Positions 43,533 through 52,524 of a DNA stretch of 64,000 nt are shown one piece after another. The notes below the pieces were generated by a model, which worked only from the letters and a program-made list of their open reading frames with translations, made no database searches and had not been told where the DNA came from. The stretch's first letter is position 1, and every line of letters starts with the position of its first letter. This DNA comes from Streptomyces griseochromogenes (GTDB taxonomy: Bacteria; Actinomycetota; Actinomycetes; Streptomycetales; Streptomycetaceae): contig NZ_CP016279.1 in assembly GCF_001542625.1 (NCBI RefSeq), positions 5,580,001-5,644,000 on the forward strand, given 5' to 3'. The translations under genes and the position numbers were made by a program.

Positions 43533-44054
43533 TCAGGCGTCCGGATTCCGCTGGACGAGCTGGGCGTCAATGGCGTCGCGCAGGCTCGACAGCAACTCGT
43601 CGAACTGGTCCAGTAGCTCCGATGGGTACTGCTCCAGCAGCGCGTCCAAGCGCTCAGCGAGGGGGCCGAAGAAGACGTCGGCGCGTTCCTGAATGTGAGT
43701 GCCGCCGCGCAGCGTGACGACGCGGCGGTCGGTGCTCTCGCGGCTGCGGACGATGTGCCCGGCCTCTTCGAGCCGGTTCAGGAGTGCGGTGGTGGCCCCC
43801 GGGGACAGAGAGATCCGGCCGCTGAGGCGTGCGGGGGACAGTGGGGTGCCGCGCTCCTCGGCGGCGAGGATCTCCAGCAGGGCGAGGGCATCGGTGGAGT
43901 GCAGGCCGAGCCAAGCAGCGAAGCGGTGGCTGAATTCCTTGTACTGGCCGGCGAAGACCCTGAGTCCTTCCACCAGCCGTTCCCGTTGCACCACGACGCT
44001 GCCGGACGCTGGTTTCCCCACCACGTACTGCCGCCTTCCTGTCCGCTCTGCCAT
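43533..44054 (-). CDS. MarR-family transcriptional regulator
   Basis: A 173-residue protein from ATG 44054. A winged-helix core at about residues 40-130: DALALLEILAAEERGTPLSP, ISLSPGATTALLNRLEEAGH and RSRESTDRRVVTL, the D-R wing of MarR proteins. The C-terminal dimer helix follows. It is divergent from the DHA2 pump at 44137 and probably represses it and itself, with derepression by the pump's substrate. Confidence 0.9.
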   Translation of the reverse strand: MAERTGRRQYVVGKPASGSVVVQRERLVEGLRVFAGQYKEFSHRFAAWLGLHSTDALALLEILAAEERGTPLSPARLSGRISLSPGATTALLNRLEEAGHIVRSRESTDRRVVTLRGGTHIQERADVFFGPLAERLDALLEQYPSELLDQFDELLSSLRDAIDAQLVQRNPDA

Positions 44055-44136
44055 ACGAGCCGCTGGCTCGCTTTGACAATCTACCGCGACCAGCATAATT
44101 CTATGGTCGAACTATTCCACCATGGAAGGAACTGGG
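44055..44136. promoter_or_regulatory. MarR/DHA2 divergent promoter region
   Basis: 82 bases shared by two divergent genes. AT-rich ATAATTCTATGG and a weak ATGGT-N11-ACCAT repeat (about 44103-44123) make this the likely MarR operator. The assignment is inference. Confidence 0.45.
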
Positions 44137-45765
44137 ATGCGTCATCCGTCCTCCACCAGCCGCTGGCTCGGCCTGATCGCCATTGCACTCGGGGTGTCAC
44201 TGATCGTGGTGGACACCACGATCGTCAACGTGATCGTCCCCTCGCTCGTCGAAGATCTGGACGCCACCTCGGCCCAAGCGCAGTGGATCCAGGAGTCCTA
44301 TGCCATCGTCTTCGCTGCTCTGCTGCTGCTGACCGGCCGCCTCGCGGACATCTTCGGTGCCCGCCGGATCTTCATCGCCGGAGCCGTGGTCTTCGGGGCG
44401 ACCAGCGTGCTCGCCGGACTGGCACCCAGCAGCGGCCTGCTCATCCTGGCCCGATTCCTGCAGGGCGCGGGTGCGGCCATGCTCCTGCCGACCTCGCTGT
44501 CCCTGCTGAAAGCGACCTTCACCGGCAAGGCGCGCGAACAGGCGTTCGCAGTCTGGGGCTCGACCATCGGCGCCGCCGCGGCACTCGGTCCGGTGCTCGG
44601 CGGCTGGCTCGCCGAGCATGTCTCCTGGCGCTGGGCCTTCGGCATCAACGTGCCCCTCTCGGGGCTCGTCGTGGCCGGCGTGCTGCTGTGCATCACACCT
44701 TCGCCCCGCACCCGCGGGCGCATCGACGTGCCCGGTGGGCTGCTGTCCGTCATCAGCCTCGGCCTGCTCGCCTTCGGCCTCGTCGAGGGCCGCGCCTACG
44801 GCTGGGTCACCTCCGTTCACCCTCTGGAGCTGTTCGGCTTCACATGGGACAGCGGACCGTCGCCGGTCCTGGTGGCCCTGATGCTGTCGGCCCTCGCCAT
44901 GGCCGCGTTCATCCGACGCCAGCTGTCCCTCAGCCGGAGCGGTGACACCTCCCGAGTCCTGATGGACGTGAGCCTGTTCTCCATCTCCTCGTTCCGCAGC
45001 GGCAACATCGCCACCCTGATCATCGGCATCGGAGAGTTCGGCATCGTCGCGGTGCTCCCGTTGTGGCTGCAGTTCACGCTCGGCTACAGCGCCCTGCAGG
45101 CCGGTCTCGCCCTCGTACCCGTCGCCCTCGGCAGCTTCGTCGCCAGCGGTGCCAGCTTCGGCATGGCCGCCAAGGTCTCCCCGCTCAACATGGTGCGCCT
45201 TGGCCTGGCCCTGGAGGTCGTGGGACTGGCCGGGATCGGCCTGACCGCCTCGCCGGACAGCTCTTGGTGGTCCGTCTCGCTGGTGCTCTTCCTGTACGGC
45301 ATCGGCGTCGGCTTCGCCACGGCCCAGGTCACCAACGTCGTCCTCAACGACATCCCCGAACACAGCTCCGGCCAGGCATCCGGCGTCCAAAGCGCTGTCC
45401 GCCAGCTGGGCTCCGCCCTGGGCATCGCCGCCCTGACCACGGCGTTCTTCACCACGCTCAGCACCAAGCTGCACGACCGCCTCACCGATGCCGGCCTGTC
45501 CACAGCACAGTCCGACAAGCTCACCAGCGCCGTCGCGGACAGCGCGGGCGCCGCCATCAGCCCCCTGGCCGCCCATCCGCAGACTGCCTCCGTGGCCGAG
45601 GCCGCTCGCTCCGCGATGACCGACGGCGTCGTACTTGGCGGCTACATCGCGGCAGGGTTCGTCGCCCTCGGACTCCTGGCCTCTTTCCTCATCCCCTCCA
45701 CCCCCGTCAAGTCCACCGCCGATGCACACCCGTCCCGCACGGAAGCGGAACCCGCGCACCCCTGA
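44137..45765 (+). CDS. DHA2-family (EmrB/QacA) MFS drug efflux transporter
   Basis: A 542-residue exporter with 14 predicted helices. LIVVDTTIVNVIVPSLVEDL is the helix 1 D1-type motif, LTGRLADIFGARRIF motif A, and STIGAAAALGPVLGGWL motif C. Like QacA and EmrB it would use proton motive force to export cationic or hydrophobic compounds. ATG 44137 has GAAGGA upstream; ATG 44122 is possible. It is divergent from the MarR gene and probably under its control. Confidence 0.92.
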   Translation: MRHPSSTSRWLGLIAIALGVSLIVVDTTIVNVIVPSLVEDLDATSAQAQWIQESYAIVFAALLLLTGRLADIFGARRIFIAGAVVFGATSVLAGLAPSSGLLILARFLQGAGAAMLLPTSLSLLKATFTGKAREQAFAVWGSTIGAAAALGPVLGGWLAEHVSWRWAFGINVPLSGLVVAGVLLCITPSPRTRGRIDVPGGLLSVISLGLLAFGLVEGRAYGWVTSVHPLELFGFTWDSGPSPVLVALMLSALAMAAFIRRQLSLSRSGDTSRVLMDVSLFSISSFRSGNIATLIIGIGEFGIVAVLPLWLQFTLGYSALQAGLALVPVALGSFVASGASFGMAAKVSPLNMVRLGLALEVVGLAGIGLTASPDSSWWSVSLVLFLYGIGVGFATAQVTNVVLNDIPEHSSGQASGVQSAVRQLGSALGIAALTTAFFTTLSTKLHDRLTDAGLSTAQSDKLTSAVADSAGAAISPLAAHPQTASVAEAARSAMTDGVVLGGYIAAGFVALGLLASFLIPSTPVKSTADAHPSRTEAEPAHP

Positions 45766-45866
45766 GCCCCCCACCCGGCCCGACGACTGCTGCGAGAGTC
45801 TCCACGGCACACCTCCCGCAGCAGCCCACGGCCCGCACAGCACCGACCCCCGGACAGAGAAGCGCC

Positions 45867-45965
45867 ATGATCCACGCCCCCAAGACCGTTCTCGTCGCGG
45901 GAGCGGGCATCGCCGGGCCCGTGGCCTACTGGTTGAACCAGTTCGGCATGGCCGCCACGAGGTGA
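45867..45965 (+). pseudogene. FAD-dependent oxidoreductase 5' stub
   Basis: ATG 45867 (AGAGAAG upstream) reads KTVLVAGAGIAGPVAYWLNQ with the Rossmann GxGxxG FAD motif. It breaks after about 30 codons at the rearrangement point near 45957. It was probably a monooxygenase of the TetX/PHBH type. Confidence 0.7.
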
Positions 45966-46320
45966 TCCCGACCAGCACCGAGACGGCGAGGAACATCCCG
46001 AAGACCGGGGAGACCGCGGTCAGCAGCAGGGCCGACGCCGTCGCCAGCAGGGTCCGTGTCGCCAGTGCACGGTTCTCGACGAGATCACCGAGCGGCAGCA
46101 GGAACAACAGCCCGACGGCGTATCCGGCCTGGGTCAGCGTCACGACGACGGTGGCCGCCCCCTGACCGACCCTGAAGGAGGCGGCGATCAGACCGAGCAG
46201 GGGTTGCGCGTCGTAGAGGTTGGCCACGGTCAGCCCGCACGCCACCGCCAGCGCGAGGGTCACGGCACCGCTCACCTCGCGCGGCGGGGCCGACTCGGGC
46301 ACGCCCGCTGTCCGGTTCAT
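45958..46320 (-). pseudogene. MFS transporter 5' stub
   Basis: ATG 46320 begins an MFS protein: VTLALAVACGLTVANLYDAQ, LLGLIAASFRVGQGAATVVV, LLFLLPLGDLVENRALATRT. It breaks after ITS at 45958. It converges on the FAD stub; both lose their 3' ends at the same point. Confidence 0.75.
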
Positions 46321-46400
46321 GTCCTTCCTTCCCTGCGTCGTTTCGAGGCCGACGCCTCGTGAGGAGACTGACGCTACGAAGGCCGAGCCGGGCGGAGAAG

Positions 46401-46439
46401 GGTGTGCCGCACCCCCTCCCGGGCAGGGTGCAGCACACC
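46401..46439. promoter_or_regulatory. Near-perfect 14-bp inverted repeat
   Basis: GGTGTGCCGCACCC and GGGTGCAGCACACC (13 of 14 pair) with an 11-base spacer, 81 bases upstream of the MFS stub and just before the regulator relic. Probably the operator of the divergent MFS/regulator pair that once existed here. Confidence 0.5.
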
Positions 46440-46462
46440 CAGGTCAGCACGTGGCGCGCCGC

Positions 46463-47252
46463 TACCGTGGTGCGTACTCCGAGCAGGTCCTGGATGCCGT
46501 CGCCCGCGCGCTCCGCCTCGACGGCGACGTCGGCGCGTATCTGTTCCGGTTGGCCCAGCCGACACCGCGGACCGCCGTCTCCGCCCCGGCACAGACGGTC
46601 AGCCCGGAGCTGATGCGGCTGTTGGACCACTTCCTGGATCTGCCGGCCTGTGTGGTCAATCCCGCGCTCGACATCCTGGCTGCCAACCCTGCCGGCCGGC
46701 AGCTCTACTCCGGCTTCGCCCGCCTGGACAACCTGCTGCGTATGGTCTTCCTGGACTCCCGCCGCGCGGCGGTTCTACCAGGACTGGGACCATGCCGCGT
46801 ACGGCGTCGTGGGAAACCTGCGCGCGCTGTCCGCGCTCTTCCCGAACGACCCGCGCGTCACGGAGATCGTGGGCCAACTGGCCATGCACAGCCCGGCGTT
46901 CGCGACTCTGTGGGCCAGGTACGAGGTCCGGCTCCGCACCAGCGAGGACAAACGCCTGTTCCACCCGCAGGTCGGTGAGATGCGCCTGCACTACGAGGCG
47001 TTCACGGTCACCAGCGCTCGCGGCCAGCAGCTGTTCGTCTACTCCGCCGAACCCGGCACTCCCAGCGCCGACGCACTGATCCTGCTGCGCGGTATCGCCG
47101 CCGAAGCCCTTGCCGACCGTCCACTTCCGTACGAGCGTCGAACGGTGCCGACCCCTCTGCGGACACCACGACACCCCGTTGACAGTGGCGAGTTCTCCCG
47201 CGGCCGACGGACGGTGATCACACGGCCTGCCCGCCTGCCTGTCCGCGTGTGA
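46463..47252 (+). pseudogene. MmyB-type XRE regulator lacking its helix-turn-helix, frameshifted
   Basis: The forward frame reads GAYSEQVLDAVARALRLDGD, then VSPELMRLLDHFLDLPACVV, NPALDILAANPAGRQLYSGF. After a one-base shift near 46772 it reads FYQDWDHAAYGVVGNLRALS and LFHPQVGEMRLHYEAFTVTS. This is the MmyB ligand-binding (PAS-like) domain of Streptomyces regulators. The N-terminal helix-turn-helix is gone or replaced. Its neighbour, the MFS stub, was probably its target. Confidence 0.7.
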
Positions 47253-47393
47253 GTCCTTCGCTCCGCGCGACCAAGGTCCAGCAGCCATCAGACACTTCAC
47301 GACGGTACAGGCGGCCGCCGAATGGGCCTCGCTGAGCCGGCGAATGCCCCCGCTTACGGGGGCACCGGTGATGCGGTGTCACGTCACGAGGTC

Positions 47394-47768
47394 TCACATG
47401 ATGATCTGAGCCTCGAGTTCGGGCTTCCACTGGACGTACTCGACTTCGGAGCCGTCCGCGTGCCGGGCGAACAGGTAGGAGCCCGTGGGCCCCTGTGCGG
47501 GGCCGAAGGTGACCTCGGCGCCGTGCGAGGTGAGCACAGTCTGGACTTGGTCGAGGTCGCTGACTATGACGGTCGTGGTCCCCCTGGGAAGCCGGGCGGC
47601 CGCGTCCGCGGTGCCCGCGATCACCAGGAAGTCGCCGATGGCACCCACTTCCACATCTTCGAATTCGAACCGCAGATGGGGGTCCGCGCCGACCAGCTCG
47701 ACGAGCGGAGGCAGCGCCTTGTCCAGGTCCTCGCTCCACAGGCGCGCATAAGTCTTGAGGATGGCCAT
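47394..47768 (-). CDS. VOC-family protein
   Basis: A 124-residue protein from ATG 47768 (GGGAG upstream): AILKTYARLWSEDLDKALPP, FEFEDVEVGAIGDFLVIAG, TTTVIVSDLDQVQTVLTSHG, SYLFARHADGSEVEYVQWK. This is a VOC single module with the last-strand Glu kept (EVEYVQW). It is probably a small-molecule-binding or dioxygenase/isomerase-type protein; the substrate is unknown. IS copy 2 is inserted 79 bases upstream and may supply or remove its promoter. Confidence 0.85.
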   Translation of the reverse strand: MAILKTYARLWSEDLDKALPPLVELVGADPHLRFEFEDVEVGAIGDFLVIAGTADAAARLPRGTTTVIVSDLDQVQTVLTSHGAEVTFGPAQGPTGSYLFARHADGSEVEYVQWKPELEAQIIM

Positions 47769-47855
47769 TCCGAACTCCCATGCTTTCCGACGGTTACTTG
47801 CACACCGTATGAAAGCCGTGAATGACCAGCAAGAACGCACTTTTTAGAAGTCATC

Positions 47856-48290
47856 TCATTTGGTGAGTCTGCGGTAGCAGATGAGGGTGCAGGCGATGCT
47901 GGTGAAGGCCAGGAAGTGTTCGGCTTTGCGTTCGTAGCGGCGGTGGAGGCGGCGGCATCCGGCGAGCCAGGCCATGGTGCGTTCGATCGTCCAGCGGTGG
48001 CGGCCCAGCCGTGTGGAGGGCTCGATGCCTTTGCGGGCGATGCGATGTCGGATGCCGCGGCTGCGTAACCATCGGCGCAGGTGGTTGTAGTCGTAGCCTT
48101 TGTCGCCGTGGAGTTTGGCGGGCCGTCGTCGGCGCGGTCCGCGCCGGGAGCGAATGGGTGGGATGCCTCGCACGAGCGGTTCGAGGGCCTGGCTGTCGTG
48201 CAGGTTGGCACCGGATATCCCGACGGACAGGGGCAGCCCGGTACGCTCGGTGATCAAGTGGATCTTTGAACCGTACTTGCCGCGATCCAC
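47856..48290 (-). CDS. IS5-family transposase OrfB, copy 2
   Basis: A 144-codon catalytic frame as in copy 1, with one residue change (GIPPIR versus GILPIR). It is read through the -1 shift at 48311-48319 to give the full transposase. All DDE-region motifs are retained, so it should be active. Confidence 0.9.
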   Translation of the reverse strand: MDRGKYGSKIHLITERTGLPLSVGISGANLHDSQALEPLVRGIPPIRSRRGPRRRRPAKLHGDKGYDYNHLRRWLRSRGIRHRIARKGIEPSTRLGRHRWTIERTMAWLAGCRRLHRRYERKAEHFLAFTSIACTLICYRRLTK

Positions 48291-48304
48291 CGGATTCGGA
48301 CCTG

Positions 48305-48661
48305 TCAGGTCCCCTTTTTCAGGGCTCGCATGTTCACCGAGTCGATCGCGCAGCGAGACCAGTCCAGTTCACCGCGAGAGCCGAGTTCGTCGAGGACCAG
48401 GCGATGGAGCTTCGCCCACACCCGGGCCTTCGACCACTCGGCGAAGCGCCGGTGAGCCGTGGGCCCTGAAAGCCCGAACGAGGCGGACGGCAGTTGCTGC
48501 CACGTGCAGCCCGACGTGGCCACGAACACGATCGCAGCCAACACCTCCCGGTCGCCGTGCCGGCGCCGGCCACCACCCTGAGGCCGACTCGGCGCCTCCG
48601 GAACCACTCGCTGGAACAACTCCCACAGCTCATCCGGCACAAGCCGCTCAACGATCCCCAC
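48305..48661 (-). CDS. IS5-family transposase OrfA, copy 2
   Basis: A 118-residue frame identical to copy 1. It supplies the DNA-binding N-terminus of the OrfAB fusion and overlaps the slippery A5G4 site at its 3' end. Confidence 0.9.
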   Translation of the reverse strand: MGIVERLVPDELWELFQRVVPEAPSRPQGGGRRRHGDREVLAAIVFVATSGCTWQQLPSASFGLSGPTAHRRFAEWSKARVWAKLHRLVLDELGSRGELDWSRCAIDSVNMRALKKGT

Positions 48662-48809
48662 ATCTGGAGCCTATCGAGCACCCCAAATGAGATGACCTCT
48701 TAGTGAGAGGGGAACCTGCAGGTAACCGTGCGGCGCACCACGTCGTCGACCGAGGACGAAGGGCGCGGGACGACGCCCCGGCTGAGTAGCCGAAAGGGAC
48801 GTCCAGCTT

Positions 48810-49187
48810 CTACCCGCCTGCTGAGTCGAAGCGCTGTCGGGCGGCCTCGATGTGGTCCAGGTGGCTCCGGGTCCAGTGACAGATGCCGTGAACGGTCTGC
48901 TGTAGTTCTCGCCCGGCTTCGGTCAGGCCATAGTCCACTCGAGGGGGCACGGTGGCATACGGCGTGCGATCCACGATGCCGTCCCGCTCCAGATTGCGCA
49001 GAGTCTGGGCGAGCATCTTGTGACTGACACCGTTGATCCGCGCCTTGATCTGGCCGAACCGCAGCGTCTCGGTACCCAGTGTTTCAATGATCAGGAGAGC
49101 CCATTTGTTGGCGATGTTCGTGAAAACCGAGTTGGCGACCGCGCCGACGTCTTCAGATACCTCTGGCATGGTGTTTTCGGTGGTCAC
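48810..49187 (-). CDS. HxlR-family transcriptional regulator
   Basis: A 125-residue winged-helix protein: NIANKWALLIIETLGTETLR, FGQIKARINGVSHKMLAQTL, RNLERDGIVDRTPYATVPPR and DYGLTEAGRELQQTV, the full HxlR signature. GTG 49187 is preceded by a G-run; ATG 49169 is an alternative. HxlR proteins sense aldehydes, redox or small molecules and usually control a neighbour. The upstream gene is not clear here: the adjacent 300 bases have no supported gene. Confidence 0.88.
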   Translation of the reverse strand: MTTENTMPEVSEDVGAVANSVFTNIANKWALLIIETLGTETLRFGQIKARINGVSHKMLAQTLRNLERDGIVDRTPYATVPPRVDYGLTEAGRELQQTVHGICHWTRSHLDHIEAARQRFDSAGG

Positions 49188-49499
49188 GTTGGTCCCCCCG
49201 TGCAGCAGACAGGTTTTTACGAATCCAGACTAACCCTCCCCGGGTTCCCATGGACTCCTGACAAAATGAGCCGCTTGCGCCTTTGAATGACAAGCTGTCC
49301 GTTGGCGTTGTGCGCCGCGAGCCGTGCGAGGTGGGTATACGCCCGGTCATCGTCCGCCGCGGGAGCGAGCATGAACGCGCCGACGGTGAGCCGTTGCGCC
49401 CAGGAACGAAGTCGTCTCTATCGGGGGTTCCTCAGTCGCTTGACCGTGGTCGGCTCAAGCACCAGGCCCTGGCCGGCCTTCACGAGGGTCATGCTCCGG
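49188..49499. other. Gene-free stretch with oxidoreductase-like debris
   Basis: A reverse-strand piece reading LVLEPTTVKRLRNPR near 49420-49470 may be a gene tail, but no frame is supported over more than about 25 codons. Confidence 0.3.
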
Positions 49500-50360
49500 T
49501 CACCCGCGCACACACGCCTGCCCCGTCTGGTGACCGGCCAGGAAGGGGCGAAGAAGGTCGAGAAGGGCGTCGGGGCGGTGCAGCGGGATGATGTGGCCGC
49601 AGTCTTCAAGGAGATGACCGGTGAGGTCGTCAGCGATCGGACGGAGCTGGCGTTCCAACGCCGTGCCGACGGGGTGCGAGCCGATGGCCATCGTGGGCAT
49701 CGTCAGCCGTGTGGCGGCGACAGCCTGCTCGATCTGTGCGGCGGATTCGGGTAGAGCCCGGTGGTACGCGAACGCGCAGCGCAGGGCTTCACGTCCGGTG
49801 TAGGCGGCGACGAACGCATCCCGCGCCTGCGCAGGCAAGCCGGAGCCAAGGGTGCCGGCATTGAGGAACCAATCGATGTAGGCGGCCTCATTGCCTTCCA
49901 CCACGGTTTCCGCGAAGCCCGGAACGGCGTGGAAGCCGAACCACCACGGAGCGCCGTCGGCGAGGAAGTCCTCGGCGCCGGGCAGGCGGCCGACGAGGGC
50001 CTCCATGACGACGAGCCGCCGTACCAGCCCGGGACGGCGCATCGCGAGGAGGAAGGCAGGCGGGGTGCCCGCGTCGATCCCCACCACGGCCGCCGAGCAC
50101 ACACCCAACGCCTCCAGCAGGGTCGCGGCGTCCTCAGCCAGGGTCATCGCGTCGTATCCCGTCTGAGCCCGGGTGCTCGCACCGAACCCGCGCAGGTCCG
50201 GGGCGATGACTCGGTACCGGTCGGACAGGTCCGCCATGACGTGGCTCCACAACTCCCAGGTGTGGGGGAAGCCGTGCAGCAGCAGGACGTCCGGCCCCGA
50301 TCCGGCCAGGGCCACGTTCAACTCGATGCCGTTGACAGGAATGCGGCACGGCTCAGGCAT
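49500..50360 (-). CDS. Alpha/beta hydrolase (epoxide-hydrolase/dehalogenase-like)
   Basis: A 286-residue protein. GPDVLLLHGFPHTWELWSHV holds the oxyanion HGFP motif, VIAPDLRGFGASTRAQTGYD the second strand, and AAVVGIDAGTPPAFLLAMRR the nucleophile elbow with Asp in place of Ser. A C-terminal DCGHIIPLHRPDALLDLL bears the catalytic His. An Asp nucleophile fits epoxide hydrolases and haloalkane dehalogenases, though GIDAG replaces the usual GHDxG. Divergent from an HxlR gene at 50462, so likely regulated by it. Confidence 0.88.
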   Translation of the reverse strand: MPEPCRIPVNGIELNVALAGSGPDVLLLHGFPHTWELWSHVMADLSDRYRVIAPDLRGFGASTRAQTGYDAMTLAEDAATLLEALGVCSAAVVGIDAGTPPAFLLAMRRPGLVRRLVVMEALVGRLPGAEDFLADGAPWWFGFHAVPGFAETVVEGNEAAYIDWFLNAGTLGSGLPAQARDAFVAAYTGREALRCAFAYHRALPESAAQIEQAVAATRLTMPTMAIGSHPVGTALERQLRPIADDLTGHLLEDCGHIIPLHRPDALLDLLRPFLAGHQTGQACVRG

Positions 50361-50461
50361 GGAGGACTCCAGGGGATAGTGGGTAACTGATCGTGACCAA
50401 CGCTAGGGAACCAACCTGGGCGTTCCAAGGCGGCACTTTCCCCTCAGGTGGTGAGCTCCAG

Positions 50462-50884
50462 GTGACCACGTCGAAGCGCGGCGATCTGTTCAACCCTCTG
50501 TGCCCGACCCGGCAGCTGCTCGACCGCATCGGTACCAAATGGACCTCGCTGACGGTGAAGGTCCTGGCCGAATCGACTCCGGGCGAGGTGCGCTTCGCGG
50601 AACTGCGGCGCCGCATACCGGGCATCTCGCAGAAAATGCTCTCCGTCACCCTCCAAAGCCTTGTCCACGACGGCTTGGTTGCCCGCCGGGTCGAACCAAC
50701 AGTGCCACCCCGCGTGCACTACCAGCTCACCGCGCTGGGCCGCTCCCTGGACGGCCCGCTGGGCGCCCTGCGTACATGGGCGGAGCAGCACATGGCAGCA
50801 ATCGAAAGCGACAACCGCCACGCCGACGGACTGCCGCAGGAGCCCGAACACCTCCGCCAAGAGCCGCTTCGCCCGTCCGAGTAG
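50462..50884 (+). CDS. HxlR-family transcriptional regulator
   Basis: A 140-residue protein with the HxlR core: CPTRQLLDRIGTKWTSLTVK, VRFAELRRRIPGISQKMLS, VTLQSLVHDGLVARRVEPTV, PPRVHYQLTALGRSLDGPLG. GTG 50462 gives the usual length with AGGTGG upstream; GTG 50393 would add 23 unsupported residues. Divergent from the hydrolase gene with a 101-base shared region, a typical regulator-target pair. Confidence 0.88.
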   Translation: MTTSKRGDLFNPLCPTRQLLDRIGTKWTSLTVKVLAESTPGEVRFAELRRRIPGISQKMLSVTLQSLVHDGLVARRVEPTVPPRVHYQLTALGRSLDGPLGALRTWAEQHMAAIESDNRHADGLPQEPEHLRQEPLRPSE

Positions 50885-50889
50885 TCCGG

Positions 50890-51250
50890 ATCTTGGTCGA
50901 AAGACGAGTCCGGCGTGCTCGGACTCATAGCGGCCGCCGCCTCGGCCCGAGCACATGTGCACTGCTCAGCGACGTGCCGCCGCCGAACCACCAGCAGACG
51001 CCACCAGTTCGCCCGCCCGAGCATATGCATCACCGCGGGGACGAGCAGAGTGCAGGGCGATGCTGCCCAGCGTGGTCACGTGGGAGAACAGGCCGACCGT
51101 GAGCAGGCCGACTCCGAGCCCGGCGACGGCGACCAGCAGCGGCACCAGCATGCCGAGCAGCGAGCCGAAGGCGACGAACAGGATGATGCCCGCGGCCGCC
51201 ACGGCGATCAGCTCGGTGCTCCGGGTCGCGCCTTGGGAAGCGGGTCGGCG
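50890..51250 (-). pseudogene. MMPL-family transporter fragment
   Basis: The reverse strand reads STELIAVAAAGIILFVAFGS, LLGMLVPLLVAVAGLGVGLL and HVTTLGSIAL, a pair of MMPL helices. In another frame VMHMLGRANWW follows, the usual end of the second MMPL domain. The bulk of the protein is missing. Confidence 0.6.
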
Positions 51251-51440
51251 ACGCAGAGGGGGCAGTTCTGGTTCACCGGCCAGACCGTTGCCGGATCGCA
51301 GGGGGCCGGGCACGCCAGCAGGTGGACCTCGTTGCCGAGAAAAAGCCCGTAAGTGTCGATGCCGACGTTGTAGGGCTGCTCCGGTTGGCCGGGTGGACGG
51401 CGAATTCCATGCCCTCCGGCACCTGGCGCAGGTGCACCAG
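51208..51440 (-). pseudogene. Unidentified Cys-containing protein fragment
   Basis: The reverse strand reads QPYNVGIDTYGLFLGNEVHL and ACPAPCDPATVWPVNQNCPL before running into the MMPL fragment. Cys residues could bind zinc. No start is visible and the family is not recognised. Confidence 0.3.
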
Positions 51441-51811
51441 ATCGTCGTCGCACGCTGCTCAACTCACTCGCCGACACGGACACTCTCGCCCTGAGCACCC
51501 ACTTCGCACCACCCGCAGTCGGCCATGTCGTCACCCATCAGGACGCCTACCGGCTCTCGCCCGTCCCCACCGACTCGCGCTGCCGCGGCAACTGTCCGGG
51601 CCGCGTCAGGACTGTGCTCCCGTGGCGGGCTGAACTTCTCGATCAGGCGCTGGTCCGGGCTTTTGCCGTCATACCCCTCGGTCGCGGTGACGCGCACGCG
51701 GCAGCTCGCTCACGGACTCGAAGCACCGGGTGAGCCGAGCAGACGCTCACGCCGTCCGGCTCCTCCGCCGCACCAGGATCACTCCGTGGCGCGTCCCTTC
51801 ACAGGGGCAGC
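51441..51811. other. Gene-free stretch, probably debris
   Basis: No supported gene on either strand between the Cys-protein fragment and the TetR gene. Confidence 0.35.
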
Positions 51812-52417
51812 CTACGGGGCCGAGTGGCGGTCCAGGACGGCCTCGACGATCCTCATGAGCCGCTCACCCGCGTGCTCGATGCATCCGTTCTGGGCGCTTA
51901 CCTGGGCTCCTTCAAGGACGAAGGTGATCTCCGCGGCCGCCTCGTCGGGTTCGGGCAGCCCGGCACGGGCGCACAGGTCGGTGAGCCGACGCACCTGGCC
52001 GGCCTTGTGGGCTTCGATCAGCCGACGCGCCGGGTGTGTGCGGTCGGGCAGTTCCGCGATGGAGTTGTTGAACGGACACCCCCGGTGGGAGATATCGGGA
52101 AGTCCGTCGGCGATGAACCGGGCCATCCCCAGGATCTGCGCCCGGGGCTCGTCGGGGTGTGCGGTCTCCAACTGGTCGAACACAGCGGTGTAGTCGGCGG
52201 CGACGATGCGGAGCCATTCCTCGACCAGCGCGTCCTTGGTCGCGAAATGGCGGTACAGCGCCATCTTGGTGGTCTCGGCCCGGTTGGCGATCGCCTGGAC
52301 ACCCACCGCCTTGATCCCCTCACGCGAGAAGAGCTCCTCCGCCGCGTCAAGGATCCGCTCCCGGGGCGGCAACTTGGCCACCCTGCTCTGCCTGCTGGCT
52401 CTGTCCATGTTCGGCAT
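51812..52417 (-). CDS. TetR-family transcriptional regulator
   Basis: A 201-residue protein from ATG 52417 (or 52408). The N-terminal helix-turn-helix is RILDAAEELFSREGIKAVGV, then NRAETTKMALYRHFATKDAL. The C-terminal ligand-binding domain includes HRGCPFNNSIAELPDRTHPA. The open frame upstream to 52561 crosses the operator array and is not coding. Divergent from an amidase gene at 52561 with three regularly spaced operator boxes between. It probably represses itself and the amidase. Confidence 0.9.
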   Translation of the reverse strand: MPNMDRASRQSRVAKLPPRERILDAAEELFSREGIKAVGVQAIANRAETTKMALYRHFATKDALVEEWLRIVAADYTAVFDQLETAHPDEPRAQILGMARFIADGLPDISHRGCPFNNSIAELPDRTHPARRLIEAHKAGQVRRLTDLCARAGLPEPDEAAAEITFVLEGAQVSAQNGCIEHAGERLMRIVEAVLDRHSAP

Positions 52418-52472
52418 ACGGCCCCTCATCGGTCCGGTGGGGCGGTGCACCACCCTGGCCGCAATGCTACGG

Positions 52473-52524
52473 TACCGATCAGTCCCGCACGATACCGATC
52501 GGTCTCTTGAGGTACCGATCGGTA
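52473..52524. promoter_or_regulatory. Phased TetR operator array (three boxes, 20-bp spacing)
   Basis: TACCGATCAGTC (52473), TACCGATCGGTC (52493) and TACCGATCGGTA (52513) start exactly 20 bases apart; the third is a perfect palindrome. A fourth, weaker half (ACCGATATCG, 52531) follows. The array is in the TetR/amidase divergent promoter. Confidence 0.8.

Larger units (their letters stand above)
47847..48699 (-). mobile_element. 853-bp IS5-family insertion sequence, copy 2
   Basis: The same element as 6533-7385 with the same inverted repeats, flanked by a TTA duplication (47844-47846 and 48700-48702). A few single-base differences exist (for example within GIPPIR). Both copies point the same way, 41.3 kb apart. 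Confidence 0.95.

Noticed and set aside
44197..46320. 707-codon reverse frame joined to the MFS stub
   Set aside because: Only the first 120 codons are MFS-like; the rest is a shadow of the DHA2 pump gene.
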